Assembly: GCA_007116605.1 (NCBI GenBank) | Contig: SKID01000218.1 | Location: 1-5,931 of the forward strand | DNA length: 5,931 nt | From: Tissierellia bacterium | GTDB taxonomy: Bacteria > Bacillota > Clostridia > Tissierellales > Dethiosulfatibacteraceae | Direction: 5' to 3' | In this document: positions 1 through 5,931 of the stretch, in pieces | How the letters are laid out: each line of letters starts with the position of its first letter | How positions within the stretch are numbered: position 1 is the first letter of the stretch | The notes under the pieces: generated by a model | Database searches by the model: none | The model's input: the letters and a program-made list of their open reading frames with translations, nothing else | What the model was told of the DNA's origin: nothing | Translations under genes and position numbers: made by a program

Positions 1-1586
1 AATCGATTGTAATAAGCCACAAGCATTTCATCATAACTAGAAAAAACCATTCCTTCACCCAAGCTACCTGGGACTTCTATTGTCATATAATAACATCCTA
101 GCACCATATCCTGAGTCGGCGTTGTGATTGGTTTGCCATCTTTAGGTGCTAAAATATTATTTATTGATAACATTAAAAATCTTGATTCTGCTTGGGCTTC
201 AACTGACAGTGGCACGTGAACAGCCATCTGATCTCCATCAAAGTCAGCATTATATGCAGTACAAACCAATGGATGCAACTTGATTGCCTTACCTTCTACA
301 AGAACAGGTTCAAAAGATTGAATACCCAGTCGATGTAAAGTTGGTGCACGGTTTAGCATGACTGTATGACCCTTAATCACTTCGTCTAATACGTCCCATA
401 CTTGAGAATCTACTCGTTCTACTTTTTTCTTAGCACTTTTTATATTGTGAGCGTGATTGTTTTCAACTAATCTTTTCATCACAAAAGGTTTAAACAATTC
501 TAGTGCCATCTTTTTTGGTAACCCACATTGATGAAACTTTAGTTCTGGCCCAACCACAATAACCGATCTACCTGAATAATCCACACGTTTCCCTAACAAG
601 TTTTGTCTAAATCGACCTTGTTTACCCTTAAGCATATCAGAAAGAGATTTCAAAGGTCTATTTCCAGGTCCAGTAACAGGTCTACCACGTCTACCATTAT
701 CGATTAAGGCATCCACCGCTTCTTGAAGCATGCGTTTTTCGTTTCTTACAATAATATCTGGCGCACCTAATTCTAATAATCTTTTTAAACGATTATTCCT
801 ATTGATCACTCTTCGGTATAAATCATTCAGGTCTGACGTAGCAAATCGTCCTCCATCTAGTTGAACCATCGGTCTTAGTTCCGGGGGAATGACAGGAACA
901 ACGTCCATAATCATCCACTCCGGTTTATTACCTGATTTTCTAAAAGCTTCTAATACTTCTAACCTTCTAGTAATTCTAACTTTCTTTTGACCACTACTAT
1001 CCTTTAATGCTTTTCTTAATTCTAAAGTCTCTGCTTCTAAATCAATTTTCTTTAGAAGTGCTTTAATCGCTTCAGCGCCCATAGCTGCTTTGAAAGCTGT
1101 ACCATATACGTCTTTGTATTCTCTGTACTCAAGCTCTGATAACATTTGTTTTTCTGACAATGGTGTGTTACCACCATCTATAACAACATATTGAGCGAAA
1201 TATAAAATCTTCTCCAATGATCGGGGAGACATATCCAACATTAATCCCATACGACTTGGTATTCCTTTAAAATACCAGATATGTGAAACAGGTGCAGCTA
1301 AATCAATATGACCTAATCGCTCTCTTCGAACTTTTGCTTTAGTCACTTCTACACCACATCGATCGCACACAACACCCTTATACCTTACTCTTTTGTACTT
1401 GCCACAATGACACTCCCAATCTTTAGTAGGACCAAAGATCTTTTCACAAAAAAGGCCATCTTTTTCAGGTTTGAGGGTTCTATAATTGATCGTCTCTGGC
1501 TTTTTAACTTCTCCATATGACCATTCAAGTACTTTTTCTGGTGATGCTAAACTTATTCTAATAGATTCAAAATTATTGTATTCCAT
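1..1586 (-). CDS. rpoC: DNA-directed RNA polymerase subunit beta' (5' part, runs off the left edge)
   Basis: This is the N-terminal 528 codons of the largest RNA polymerase subunit, which forms the clamp and holds the catalytic magnesium. The start ATG at 1586 gives MEYNNFESIRISLASPEKV, matching the usual Bacillota N-terminus. In order I see: the clamp zinc site with Cys59, Cys61, Cys74 and Cys77; the SHIWYFKGIPSRMG segment at about 101-114; PPELRPMVQLDGGRF and the NRNNRLKRLL rudder-side segment; the switch-2 region ending in DYSGRSV (336-342); NRAPTLHRLGIQ; and the absolutely conserved NADFDGD loop, with catalytic Asp448, Asp450 and Asp452. The frame is open with no stop or shift to the edge, where it ends near VLGCYYM...VAYYNR. 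Family members are about 1150-1200 residues, so roughly 45% is present; the trigger loop and second zinc site lie outside. It follows rpoB by 29 bases and should be co-transcribed and co-translated with it. Confidence 0.98.
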   Translation of the reverse strand, partial: MEYNNFESIRISLASPEKVLEWSYGEVKKPETINYRTLKPEKDGLFCEKIFGPTKDWECHCGKYKRVRYKGVVCDRCGVEVTKAKVRRERLGHIDLAAPVSHIWYFKGIPSRMGLMLDMSPRSLEKILYFAQYVVIDGGNTPLSEKQMLSELEYREYKDVYGTAFKAAMGAEAIKALLKKIDLEAETLELRKALKDSSGQKKVRITRRLEVLEAFRKSGNKPEWMIMDVVPVIPPELRPMVQLDGGRFATSDLNDLYRRVINRNNRLKRLLELGAPDIIVRNEKRMLQEAVDALIDNGRRGRPVTGPGNRPLKSLSDMLKGKQGRFRQNLLGKRVDYSGRSVIVVGPELKFHQCGLPKKMALELFKPFVMKRLVENNHAHNIKSAKKKVERVDSQVWDVLDEVIKGHTVMLNRAPTLHRLGIQSFEPVLVEGKAIKLHPLVCTAYNADFDGDQMAVHVPLSVEAQAESRFLMLSINNILAPKDGKPITTPTQDMVLGCYYMTIEVPGSLGEGMVFSSYDEMLVAYYNR

Positions 1587-1593
1587 TCAGGGG

Positions 1594-1605
1594 TCCTCTC
1601 CCTTC
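1594..1605 (-). promoter_or_regulatory. rpoC ribosome binding site
   Basis: On the minus strand the bases read GAAGGGAGAGGA, a purine-rich Shine-Dalgarno stretch ending 7 bases before the ATG at 1586. It lies wholly in the 29-base rpoB-rpoC gap. It supports the chosen rpoC start. No promoter or terminator is visible in this gap. Confidence 0.85.
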
Positions 1606-1615
1606 ATTCATATTA

Positions 1616-4600
1616 TTATTCTACTTCCTCAACGGACATGCCTCTTGCATTGCCATCAAATTCTTCTTTTCCAATGACCGCTTTTATTTCTAAATTGACA
1701 TCCTCGTAGTCATCATATTCCTTCATATCGATTTCAGAATCATCTTCAGACATAATTCTAATATCTAAAGCTAAACTCTGTAATTCTTTAACTAGGACTT
1801 TAAATGACTCTGGAATTCCCGGTTTTGGAATGTTTTCGCCTTTGACAATAGCCTCGTAAGCTTTAACACGTCCAGTAACATCATCCGATTTGACTGTTAG
1901 CATTTCTTGTAATGTATGGGCTGCACCATAAGCTTCTAGTGCCCAAACTTCCATCTCTCCAAATCTTTGTCCACCAAACTGTGCTTTTCCTCCTAAAGGT
2001 TGTTGAGTGACTAGTGAATAAGGGCCCGTTGAACGAGCATGAATTTTATCATCCACCAAATGGTGTAATTTTAACATATACATGTATCCTACAGTAACAG
2101 GTCCATCAAAAGGTTCTCCAGTTCTACCATCTCGTAACAATATTTTACCATCTTCCGGATAGCCTGCCATTCTCAATGCCTCAAAAATGTCTTCTTCGTT
2201 AGCACCATCAAATACTGGTGTAGCTACATACCACCCGAGTTTTTTAGCTGCTAATCCTAAATGAACTTCCAGTACTTGGCCGATATTCATCCTCGATGGT
2301 ACTCCTAATGGGTTCAGTACAACTTGAAGTGGTGTTCCGTCAGGTAAGAAAGGCATGTCTTCAACAGGTAATATTTTTGAAATAACTCCTTTATTACCAT
2401 GGCGACCGCACATCTTGTCTCCCACGTTAATTTTTCTTTTTGTTGCAATATAAACACGAACTAGTTTATTCACCCCTGGATTTAACTCATCTCCGTTTTC
2501 ACGTGTGAAGACTTTCACATCTACGATTATCCCTGCTTCTCCATGAGGAACCCTAAGAGAAGTATCTCTAACTTCTCTAGCTTTTTCACCAAAGATTGCT
2601 CTTAACAATCTCTCTTCTGCCGTTAACTCTGTTTCACCTTTTGGTGTCACTTTACCAACTAAGATATCTCCTGCTTCTACTTCAGCTCCAATACGGATAA
2701 TTCCTCTCTCATCTAAATCTTTAAGAGAATCTTCTCCTACGTTGGGAATGTCTCTAGTAATTTCTTCTGGCCCTAACTTAGTATCACGCGCTTCGGACTC
2801 ATATTCCTCGATATGAATTGAGGTCAATACGTCATCCATCACCAATTCTTCGTTTAAAAGAACGGCATCTTCATAATTATAGCCTTCCCAAGTCATAAAG
2901 CCGATAAGAAGATTCTTTCCTAAAGCAATCTCTCCATCTTCAGTAGAAGGTCCGTCAGCAATGATTTGTCCTTTTTTTATTTTATCGCCTTTTTTGACAA
3001 TTGGCCGTTGATTAATGCATGTGCCTTGATTAGACCGAATAAACTTCAATATTTTATAGTGATCAATACCACCTGTATCATCTCGTCTGATTAAAACCCT
3101 ATTAGCTTCTACAGACATGACAATCCCATCATTTTCTGCAATAACTACTGAACCGGAATCGTTAGCCGCTTTGAACTCCATCCCTGTTCCGATAATTGGT
3201 GCTTCTGTTTTCATAAGAGGCACTGCTTGACGTTGCATGTTGGCACCCATCAGTGCACGGTTAGCATCGTCATTTTCTAAAAAAGGAATCATTGCTGTTC
3301 CAACAGAAATAATTTGCTTAGGGGAAACATCCATGTAATCAACTGTGTCTCTCGGAACAATCTCAGGTGCTCCATTGGCACCACGAACAACAACACGTTC
3401 ATTAAAAAACCTTCCCGATTCGTCTAGTGGTTCGTTAGCCTGAGCAATGATATATTCATCTTCTATATTAGCTGTCAAGTAATCTATTTCTTTTGAAACA
3501 ATTCCCGTTTCCTTATCAACTCTTCTATAAGGAGATTCTAGAAAACCATACTCATTAATTCTAGCGTAGGTAGCTAATGATGTAATCAATCCAATGTTTG
3601 GTCCCTCAGGTGTTTCAATAGGACACATTCTCCCATAGTGAGAATGATGCACGTCTCGCACCTCAAATCCTGCACGATCTCTACTCAATCCCCCTGGTCC
3701 TAAAGCAGACATTCTTCGTTTATGGGTTAACTCTGCCAATGGATTCGTTTGATCCATAAACTGTGATAACTGTGAACTGCCAAAAAATTCCTTGATGGCT
3801 GCTGCAACCGGTCGAATATTCATCAGCACTTGTGGTGTAACAACTTCAATATCTTGAATCGTCATTCTTTCACGAACAACTCTCTCCATTCTAGAAAGAC
3901 CTACTCTTACTTGATTTTGTAGTAATTCTCCCACCGCTCGAATTCTTCTATTGCCTAAATGATCGATATCGTCTACTTTACCAATCTCTTTAAACAAAGT
4001 AAATTCATAACTCACAGATGCCATCATATCATCAATAATAATATGTTTTGGAGAAAGTTTTTTTATGTTTTTTTCGATTGCATCTTCTAATGATTCAATA
4101 TCTTCATGTTTTTCAAGTAACTCTTTTAATACAGGGTAATATATTTTTTCTTTTAGGCCAAATTTTTTCAAATCTATTGGTAAGTCCATATATTTAGGGT
4201 CAACAAACCGGTTAGACATCACTCGCACCACTTCACCATCTTGGTTAATAATATCTAGTTTGAAAACACCTGCCCCTTCGATTTGATGAGCTAATTCTCT
4301 AGTAATAACTTCGCCTTTAGAAACTAGTATTTCACCTGTTTCCATGTTAATAATATCATCAGCGGCTTTTTTATCAGCAACTCTATTTGCTAATCCAAGT
4401 TTTTGGTTAAACTTATAACGACCCACTCGGGCTAAATCATATCGTTTATGATCAAAAAATAGACTATTAATTAATGAAGACGCACTGTCTAAAGTCGGGG
4501 GTTCTCCTGGTCTTAATTTTTTGTATATTTCTATAAGCGCTTCGTCTTTATTAGTCGTATTGTCTTTTTCAATTGTTTTTAAAACATGATCAGACTCTCC

Positions 4601-5230
4601 AAGCATATCGACAATATCAGTATCTCTTTCACAGCCCATGGCTCTAAGTAGAATTGTAATGGGTATTTTACGTGTTCTATCAATTCTAACATAGACTATA
4701 TCATTAGAATCTGTTTCATATTCAAGCCATGCACCACGATTAGGAATTACTGTAGAGGAAAAAAGTTTCTTTCCTGCTTTGTCTCTAGCAACACCAAAAT
4801 AGACACCTGGTGATCTTACCAGCTGACTTACTATAACACGCTCTGCACCATTTATGATAAAAGTTCCTCTCTCAGTCATCAGTGGGAAATCTCCCATGAA
4901 AACTTCTTGTTCTTTTATCTCGCCTGTTTCTTTATTAATCAAGCGTACTTTCACTTTCAATGGGACGGCGTATGTCGCGTCTCTTTCTTTACACTCTAGC
5001 TGTCCATATTTTGGATCTCCCTCTAAAGAGTAGTCAATAAACTCTAAAATCAAGTTTCCAGTGTAATCTTCAATTGGCGAAACATCATCAAAAACCTCTT
5101 TTAAACCTTCTTCAACGAACCACTGATAAGAATTCTTCTGTACTTCGATCAAATCAGGTAACTCTAATACTTCACCAATTCTAGAGTAACTCATACGTAC
5201 TCTATTGCCAATCTTGACAGGATGCAGCAT
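1616..5230 (-). CDS. rpoB: DNA-directed RNA polymerase subunit beta
   Basis: Complete 1204-residue second-largest subunit of RNA polymerase, close to the 1193 residues of the B. subtilis protein. It forms the pincer opposite beta' and contributes to the active centre and rifampicin pocket. Visible in order: N-terminal SYSRIGEVLELPDLIEVQ; GTFIINGAERVIVSQ (122-136); lobe region; DDIDHLGNRR; the rifampicin region GSSQLSQFMDQTNPL from 484, with Asp493, His503, Ser508 and Leu510 equal to E. coli 516, 526, 531 and 533, i.e. the sensitive-type residues; CPIETPEGPNIG; GYNYEDA (Glu787, Asp788); the active-site GDKM(C)GRHGNKG segment (937-948) with Lys939 and Lys947 equal to E. coli 1065 and 1073; and C-terminal GGKAQFGGQRFGEMEVW ending at 1096. 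A short acidic tail follows. Cys941 replaces the usual Ala. The ATG at 5230 is preferred over Met13 because it has the ribosome binding site and because homologues extend this far upstream. Confidence 0.99.
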   Translation of the reverse strand: MLHPVKIGNRVRMSYSRIGEVLELPDLIEVQKNSYQWFVEEGLKEVFDDVSPIEDYTGNLILEFIDYSLEGDPKYGQLECKERDATYAVPLKVKVRLINKETGEIKEQEVFMGDFPLMTERGTFIINGAERVIVSQLVRSPGVYFGVARDKAGKKLFSSTVIPNRGAWLEYETDSNDIVYVRIDRTRKIPITILLRAMGCERDTDIVDMLGESDHVLKTIEKDNTTNKDEALIEIYKKLRPGEPPTLDSASSLINSLFFDHKRYDLARVGRYKFNQKLGLANRVADKKAADDIINMETGEILVSKGEVITRELAHQIEGAGVFKLDIINQDGEVVRVMSNRFVDPKYMDLPIDLKKFGLKEKIYYPVLKELLEKHEDIESLEDAIEKNIKKLSPKHIIIDDMMASVSYEFTLFKEIGKVDDIDHLGNRRIRAVGELLQNQVRVGLSRMERVVRERMTIQDIEVVTPQVLMNIRPVAAAIKEFFGSSQLSQFMDQTNPLAELTHKRRMSALGPGGLSRDRAGFEVRDVHHSHYGRMCPIETPEGPNIGLITSLATYARINEYGFLESPYRRVDKETGIVSKEIDYLTANIEDEYIIAQANEPLDESGRFFNERVVVRGANGAPEIVPRDTVDYMDVSPKQIISVGTAMIPFLENDDANRALMGANMQRQAVPLMKTEAPIIGTGMEFKAANDSGSVVIAENDGIVMSVEANRVLIRRDDTGGIDHYKILKFIRSNQGTCINQRPIVKKGDKIKKGQIIADGPSTEDGEIALGKNLLIGFMTWEGYNYEDAVLLNEELVMDDVLTSIHIEEYESEARDTKLGPEEITRDIPNVGEDSLKDLDERGIIRIGAEVEAGDILVGKVTPKGETELTAEERLLRAIFGEKAREVRDTSLRVPHGEAGIIVDVKVFTRENGDELNPGVNKLVRVYIATKRKINVGDKMCGRHGNKGVISKILPVEDMPFLPDGTPLQVVLNPLGVPSRMNIGQVLEVHLGLAAKKLGWYVATPVFDGANEEDIFEALRMAGYPEDGKILLRDGRTGEPFDGPVTVGYMYMLKLHHLVDDKIHARSTGPYSLVTQQPLGGKAQFGGQRFGEMEVWALEAYGAAHTLQEMLTVKSDDVTGRVKAYEAIVKGENIPKPGIPESFKVLVKELQSLALDIRIMSEDDSEIDMKEYDDYEDVNLEIKAVIGKEEFDGNARGMSVEEVE

Positions 5231-5234
5231 CTTT

Positions 5235-5243
5235 TCACCCCTT
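5235..5243 (-). promoter_or_regulatory. rpoB ribosome binding site
   Basis: Minus strand AAGGGGTGA, followed by four bases and the ATG at 5230. It equals the anti-Shine-Dalgarno complement AAGGAGGTGA with one A missing. It lies 16 bases downstream of the U tract of the leader stem, so it is free in the folded leader as drawn here. Confidence 0.85.
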
Positions 5244-5259
5244 CATATTATTATTAAGT

Positions 5260-5340
5260 AAAAAAATTGCGTAGTTTACCTTCATGTAGCATCTTCTTTT
5301 TATACAATGATTATGCCAACTTTTATTATCTACGCAATTT
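5260..5340 (-). promoter_or_regulatory. rpoB leader: long-range stem plus U tract (candidate attenuator)
   Basis: Minus-strand AAATTGCGTAG (5340-5330) is exactly complementary to CTACGCAATTT (5274-5264), an 11-bp perfect stem. The 3' arm runs into seven consecutive T (5266-5260), the layout of an intrinsic terminator. Inside the 55-base loop a second helix can form between GTTGGCAT (5320-5313) and ATGCTAC (5292-5286), seven pairs with one bulged U and one G.U, so the loop is not open. The predicted start of the promoter at 5372-5344 falls within the 5' arm, so the stem is made only by transcripts from that promoter or by read-through from rplL. Its role could be attenuation of rpoBC or 5'-end protection of the mRNA. 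The structure is seen; the role is inferred. No antiterminator pairing or known riboswitch motif was recognised. Confidence 0.6.
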
Positions 5341-5343
5341 ATA

Positions 5344-5372
5344 ATGATATCATCTCTTGTTTTTTTTGTCAA
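5344..5372 (-). promoter_or_regulatory. sigma-A type promoter for rpoBC
   Basis: Minus strand: -35 TTGACA (5372-5367, perfect consensus), a 17-base spacer starting with seven A, and -10 TATCAT (5349-5344, five of six). The TG of an extended -10 sits at 5352-5351. Transcription should begin near 5338-5337, giving a leader of about 107 bases before the rpoB ATG. The promoter is downstream of the terminator at 5446-5418 and so can supply rpoBC independently of rplJL. The -10 lies in the perfect 10-base palindrome ATGATATCAT (5344-5353). Confidence 0.85.
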
Positions 5373-5393
5373 TAAAAAACCTGAATATTTTTG

Positions 5394-5415
5394 CTATAAA
5401 TTTCTGTTTTTATAG
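5394..5415. repeat. AT-rich perfect inverted repeat, 7-bp arms
   Basis: CTATAAA and TTTATAG separated by eight bases, directly after the terminator stem in transcript order. There is only one G-C pair per stem and no U tract after it, so it is unlikely to stop transcription alone. It may stabilise the 3' end left by the terminator or have no function. Confidence 0.4.
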
Positions 5416-5417
5416 AA

Positions 5418-5446
5418 AATAAAAGAGCTTTTTAGGCTCTTTTATT
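5418..5446 (-). terminator. intrinsic terminator after rplL, ahead of the rpoB promoter
   Basis: Minus-strand AATAAAAGAGC (5446-5436), a seven-base loop CTAAAAA, and GCTCTTTTATT (5428-5418) make a perfect 11-bp stem followed by TTCT. The GAGC/GCTC core is flanked by an A tract on the 5' side and a U-rich stretch on the 3' side, the usual intrinsic terminator form. It ends 132 bases after the rplL stop. Because rpoB and rpoC lie downstream, it probably acts as a partial terminator that lowers polymerase subunit expression relative to L7/L12, as the attenuator in the same gap does in E. coli. The stem is symmetric enough to work in the other direction, but no plus-strand gene ends here. Confidence 0.8.
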
Positions 5447-5460
5447 AACAGGACGCTTGG

Positions 5461-5490
5461 ATTCAAATGGCGTTAAACCGCCACCTGAAT
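5461..5490 (-). ncRNA. 12-bp hairpin in the rplL 3' UTR
   Basis: Minus-strand ATTCAGGTGGCG (5490-5479) and CGCCATTTGAAT (5472-5461) pair over all 12 positions around the loop GTTTAA. Two adjacent pairs are G.U in minus-strand RNA but would be A.C mismatches in plus-strand RNA, which suggests that the structure matters in the operon transcript. There is no U tract, so it is not a terminator by itself. Possible roles are an RNase III-type processing site, a 3'-end stabiliser for rplJL mRNA or a protein-binding site. I do not recognise it as a named RNA family. Confidence 0.55.
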
Positions 5491-5528
5491 ATTAGAGACC
5501 GTTATCTAGGGACTTTACAATACTTATT

Positions 5529-5548
5529 TCCCATTTTAAGAAGTGGGA
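5529..5548. repeat. small hairpin 30 bases after the rplL stop
   Basis: TCCCA and TGGGA arms five pairs long. On the plus strand they extend to eight pairs through a T.G wobble; on the minus (transcribed) strand that pair is C.A. The strand preference is therefore opposite to that of the larger hairpin at 5490-5461, and the functional case is weaker. Confidence 0.4.
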
Positions 5549-5577
5549 TTCTTAGCACTGTTAGTCATAGGATAAAG

Positions 5578-5931
5578 TTATTTTAATTCTACCGCTGCAC
5601 CAGCTTCTTCTAGTTTAGCTTTTAATTCTTCTGCTTCTTCTTTCGTAATTCCTTCTTTAACAGCTTTAGGTGCATTGTCAACTAATTCTTTAGCTTCTTT
5701 TAATCCAAGACCTGTTACTTCTCTTACAACCTTAATAACTTTGATCTTTCCTGAACCTGCGTTTGAAAGAATAACATCGAATTCTGTTTGCTCTTCCTCG
5801 ACTGCTTCTCCACCTGCGCCAGGTGCTGCTACAGCAACTGCTGCGGCGGCTGTTACACCAAACTCTTCTTCGATAGCTTTTACAAGCTCTGCTAATTCCA
5901 TTACGTTTAATTCTTTTATGTCTTCAATAAA
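5578..5931 (-). CDS. rplL: 50S ribosomal protein L7/L12 (start lies beyond the right edge)
   Basis: The stalk protein of the large ribosomal subunit, which recruits and stimulates GTPase factors such as EF-G and EF-Tu. The visible 117 codons start with FIEDIKELNV and continue into MELAELVKAIEEEFGV, the N-terminal dimerisation helices that bind L10. An Ala/Gly/Glu-rich hinge follows (AAAVAVAAPGAGGEAVEEE), then the C-terminal factor-binding domain with FDVILSNAG, KIKVIKVVREVTGLGLKEAK and a KLEEAGAAVELK end. The ATG at 5901 is internal: the frame stays open and homologous for ten codons upstream to the edge, no ribosome binding site precedes it, and family members are about 120-125 residues. Only a few codons are missing. 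The usual partner rplJ (L10) should lie just beyond the right edge. Confidence 0.97.
   Translation of the reverse strand, partial: FIEDIKELNVMELAELVKAIEEEFGVTAAAAVAVAAPGAGGEAVEEEQTEFDVILSNAGSGKIKVIKVVREVTGLGLKEAKELVDNAPKAVKEGITKEEAEELKAKLEEAGAAVELK

Larger units (their letters stand above)
5379..5493. repeat. pair of 11-bp direct repeats flanking the terminator
   Basis: The plus-strand string acctgaatatt occurs at 5379-5389 and again at 5483-5493, same orientation, start-to-start distance 104 bases. One copy lies seven bases upstream of the -35 element. The other is in the 5' arm of the 5490-5461 hairpin. The intrinsic terminator lies between them. The cause is unknown: chance in AT-rich DNA, a shared binding site, or a duplication scar are all possible. 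Confidence 0.4.
5231..5577 (-). other. rplL-rpoB intergenic spacer, 347 bases, non-coding
   Basis: No gene of normal size fits here on either strand. The small methyltransferase gene (ybxB) that separates rplL from rpoB in B. subtilis is absent. In transcript order (right to left) the spacer holds a hairpin at 5548-5529, a longer hairpin at 5490-5461, an intrinsic terminator at 5446-5418, a weak AT-rich inverted repeat at 5415-5394, a promoter at 5372-5344 and a structured rpoB leader from about 5338 to 5231. Each is listed separately. Confidence 0.9.

Noticed and set aside
1486..1677. 63-residue plus-strand open frame across the rpoC start and rpoB end
   Set aside because: It lies antisense to two certain genes, matches no family I recognise, has no convincing ribosome binding site, and is explained by the minus-strand coding.
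3701..3781. Rifampicin-resistance substitutions in RpoB
   Set aside because: The residues equal to E. coli 513, 516, 526, 531 and 533 are all of the sensitive type; Ala499 (E. coli Ser522) is the normal residue in Bacillota.
5192..5194. Met13 of RpoB as an alternative start
   Set aside because: The ATG at 5230 has the ribosome binding site at the right distance, and homologues extend upstream of Met13.
5394..5415. Second intrinsic terminator
   Set aside because: The stem is seven pairs with a single G-C pair and is followed by GCAAAAAT on the minus strand, not a U tract.
5447..5577. Right-end remnant of an IS200/IS605 element
   Set aside because: The hairpins give a resemblance only. There is no transposase or TnpB coding sequence, no clear element boundary, and the location inside a core operon favours a native spacer. 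Kept as an alternative in the findings, not as a feature.
5231..5577. A missed small gene such as the ybxB methyltransferase
   Set aside because: The spacer is too short for it and is broken by stops in all frames; only the tiny leader frames exist.

Overview
The window is a piece of the ribosomal-protein/RNA-polymerase operon of a low-GC bacterium. It holds the 3' part of rplL, the whole of rpoB and the first 45% or so of rpoC, all read on the minus strand (right to left). The RpoB and RpoC sequences follow the Bacillota pattern closely: SHIWYFKGIPSRMG and the Cys59/61/74/77 zinc site in RpoC, and an Ala rather than Ser at the rifampicin-region position equal to E. coli 522. The 1204-residue RpoB with its MLHPVKIG N-terminus and the AT-rich spacer look most like Clostridia, but I cannot name a genus. 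I see no sign of transfer or decay; the proteins are ordinary housekeeping proteins with intact catalytic residues.

Layout from high to low coordinates (direction of transcription): rplL (from beyond the right edge to 5578); a 347-base non-coding spacer (5577-5231); rpoB (5230-1616); a 29-base gap with a good ribosome binding site; rpoC (from 1586 to beyond the left edge). The two RNA polymerase genes are clearly co-transcribed.

The interesting part is the rplL-rpoB spacer. In transcript order it holds: a stretch with two hairpins, one a 12-bp stem whose two G.U pairs fit RNA made from the minus strand; an intrinsic terminator (5446-5418); a near-consensus extended -10 sigma-A promoter (5372-5344); and a leader of about 107 bases that starts inside one arm of an 11-bp stem whose other arm runs into a seven-U tract just ahead of the rpoB ribosome binding site. 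This reads as a partial stop for rplL transcripts followed by independent, possibly attenuated, re-initiation for rpoBC. It would uncouple polymerase subunit output from the much higher L7/L12 output. The parts are visible in the sequence; the regulatory logic is inference. I did not find a mobile element, CRISPR array, tRNA or rRNA.
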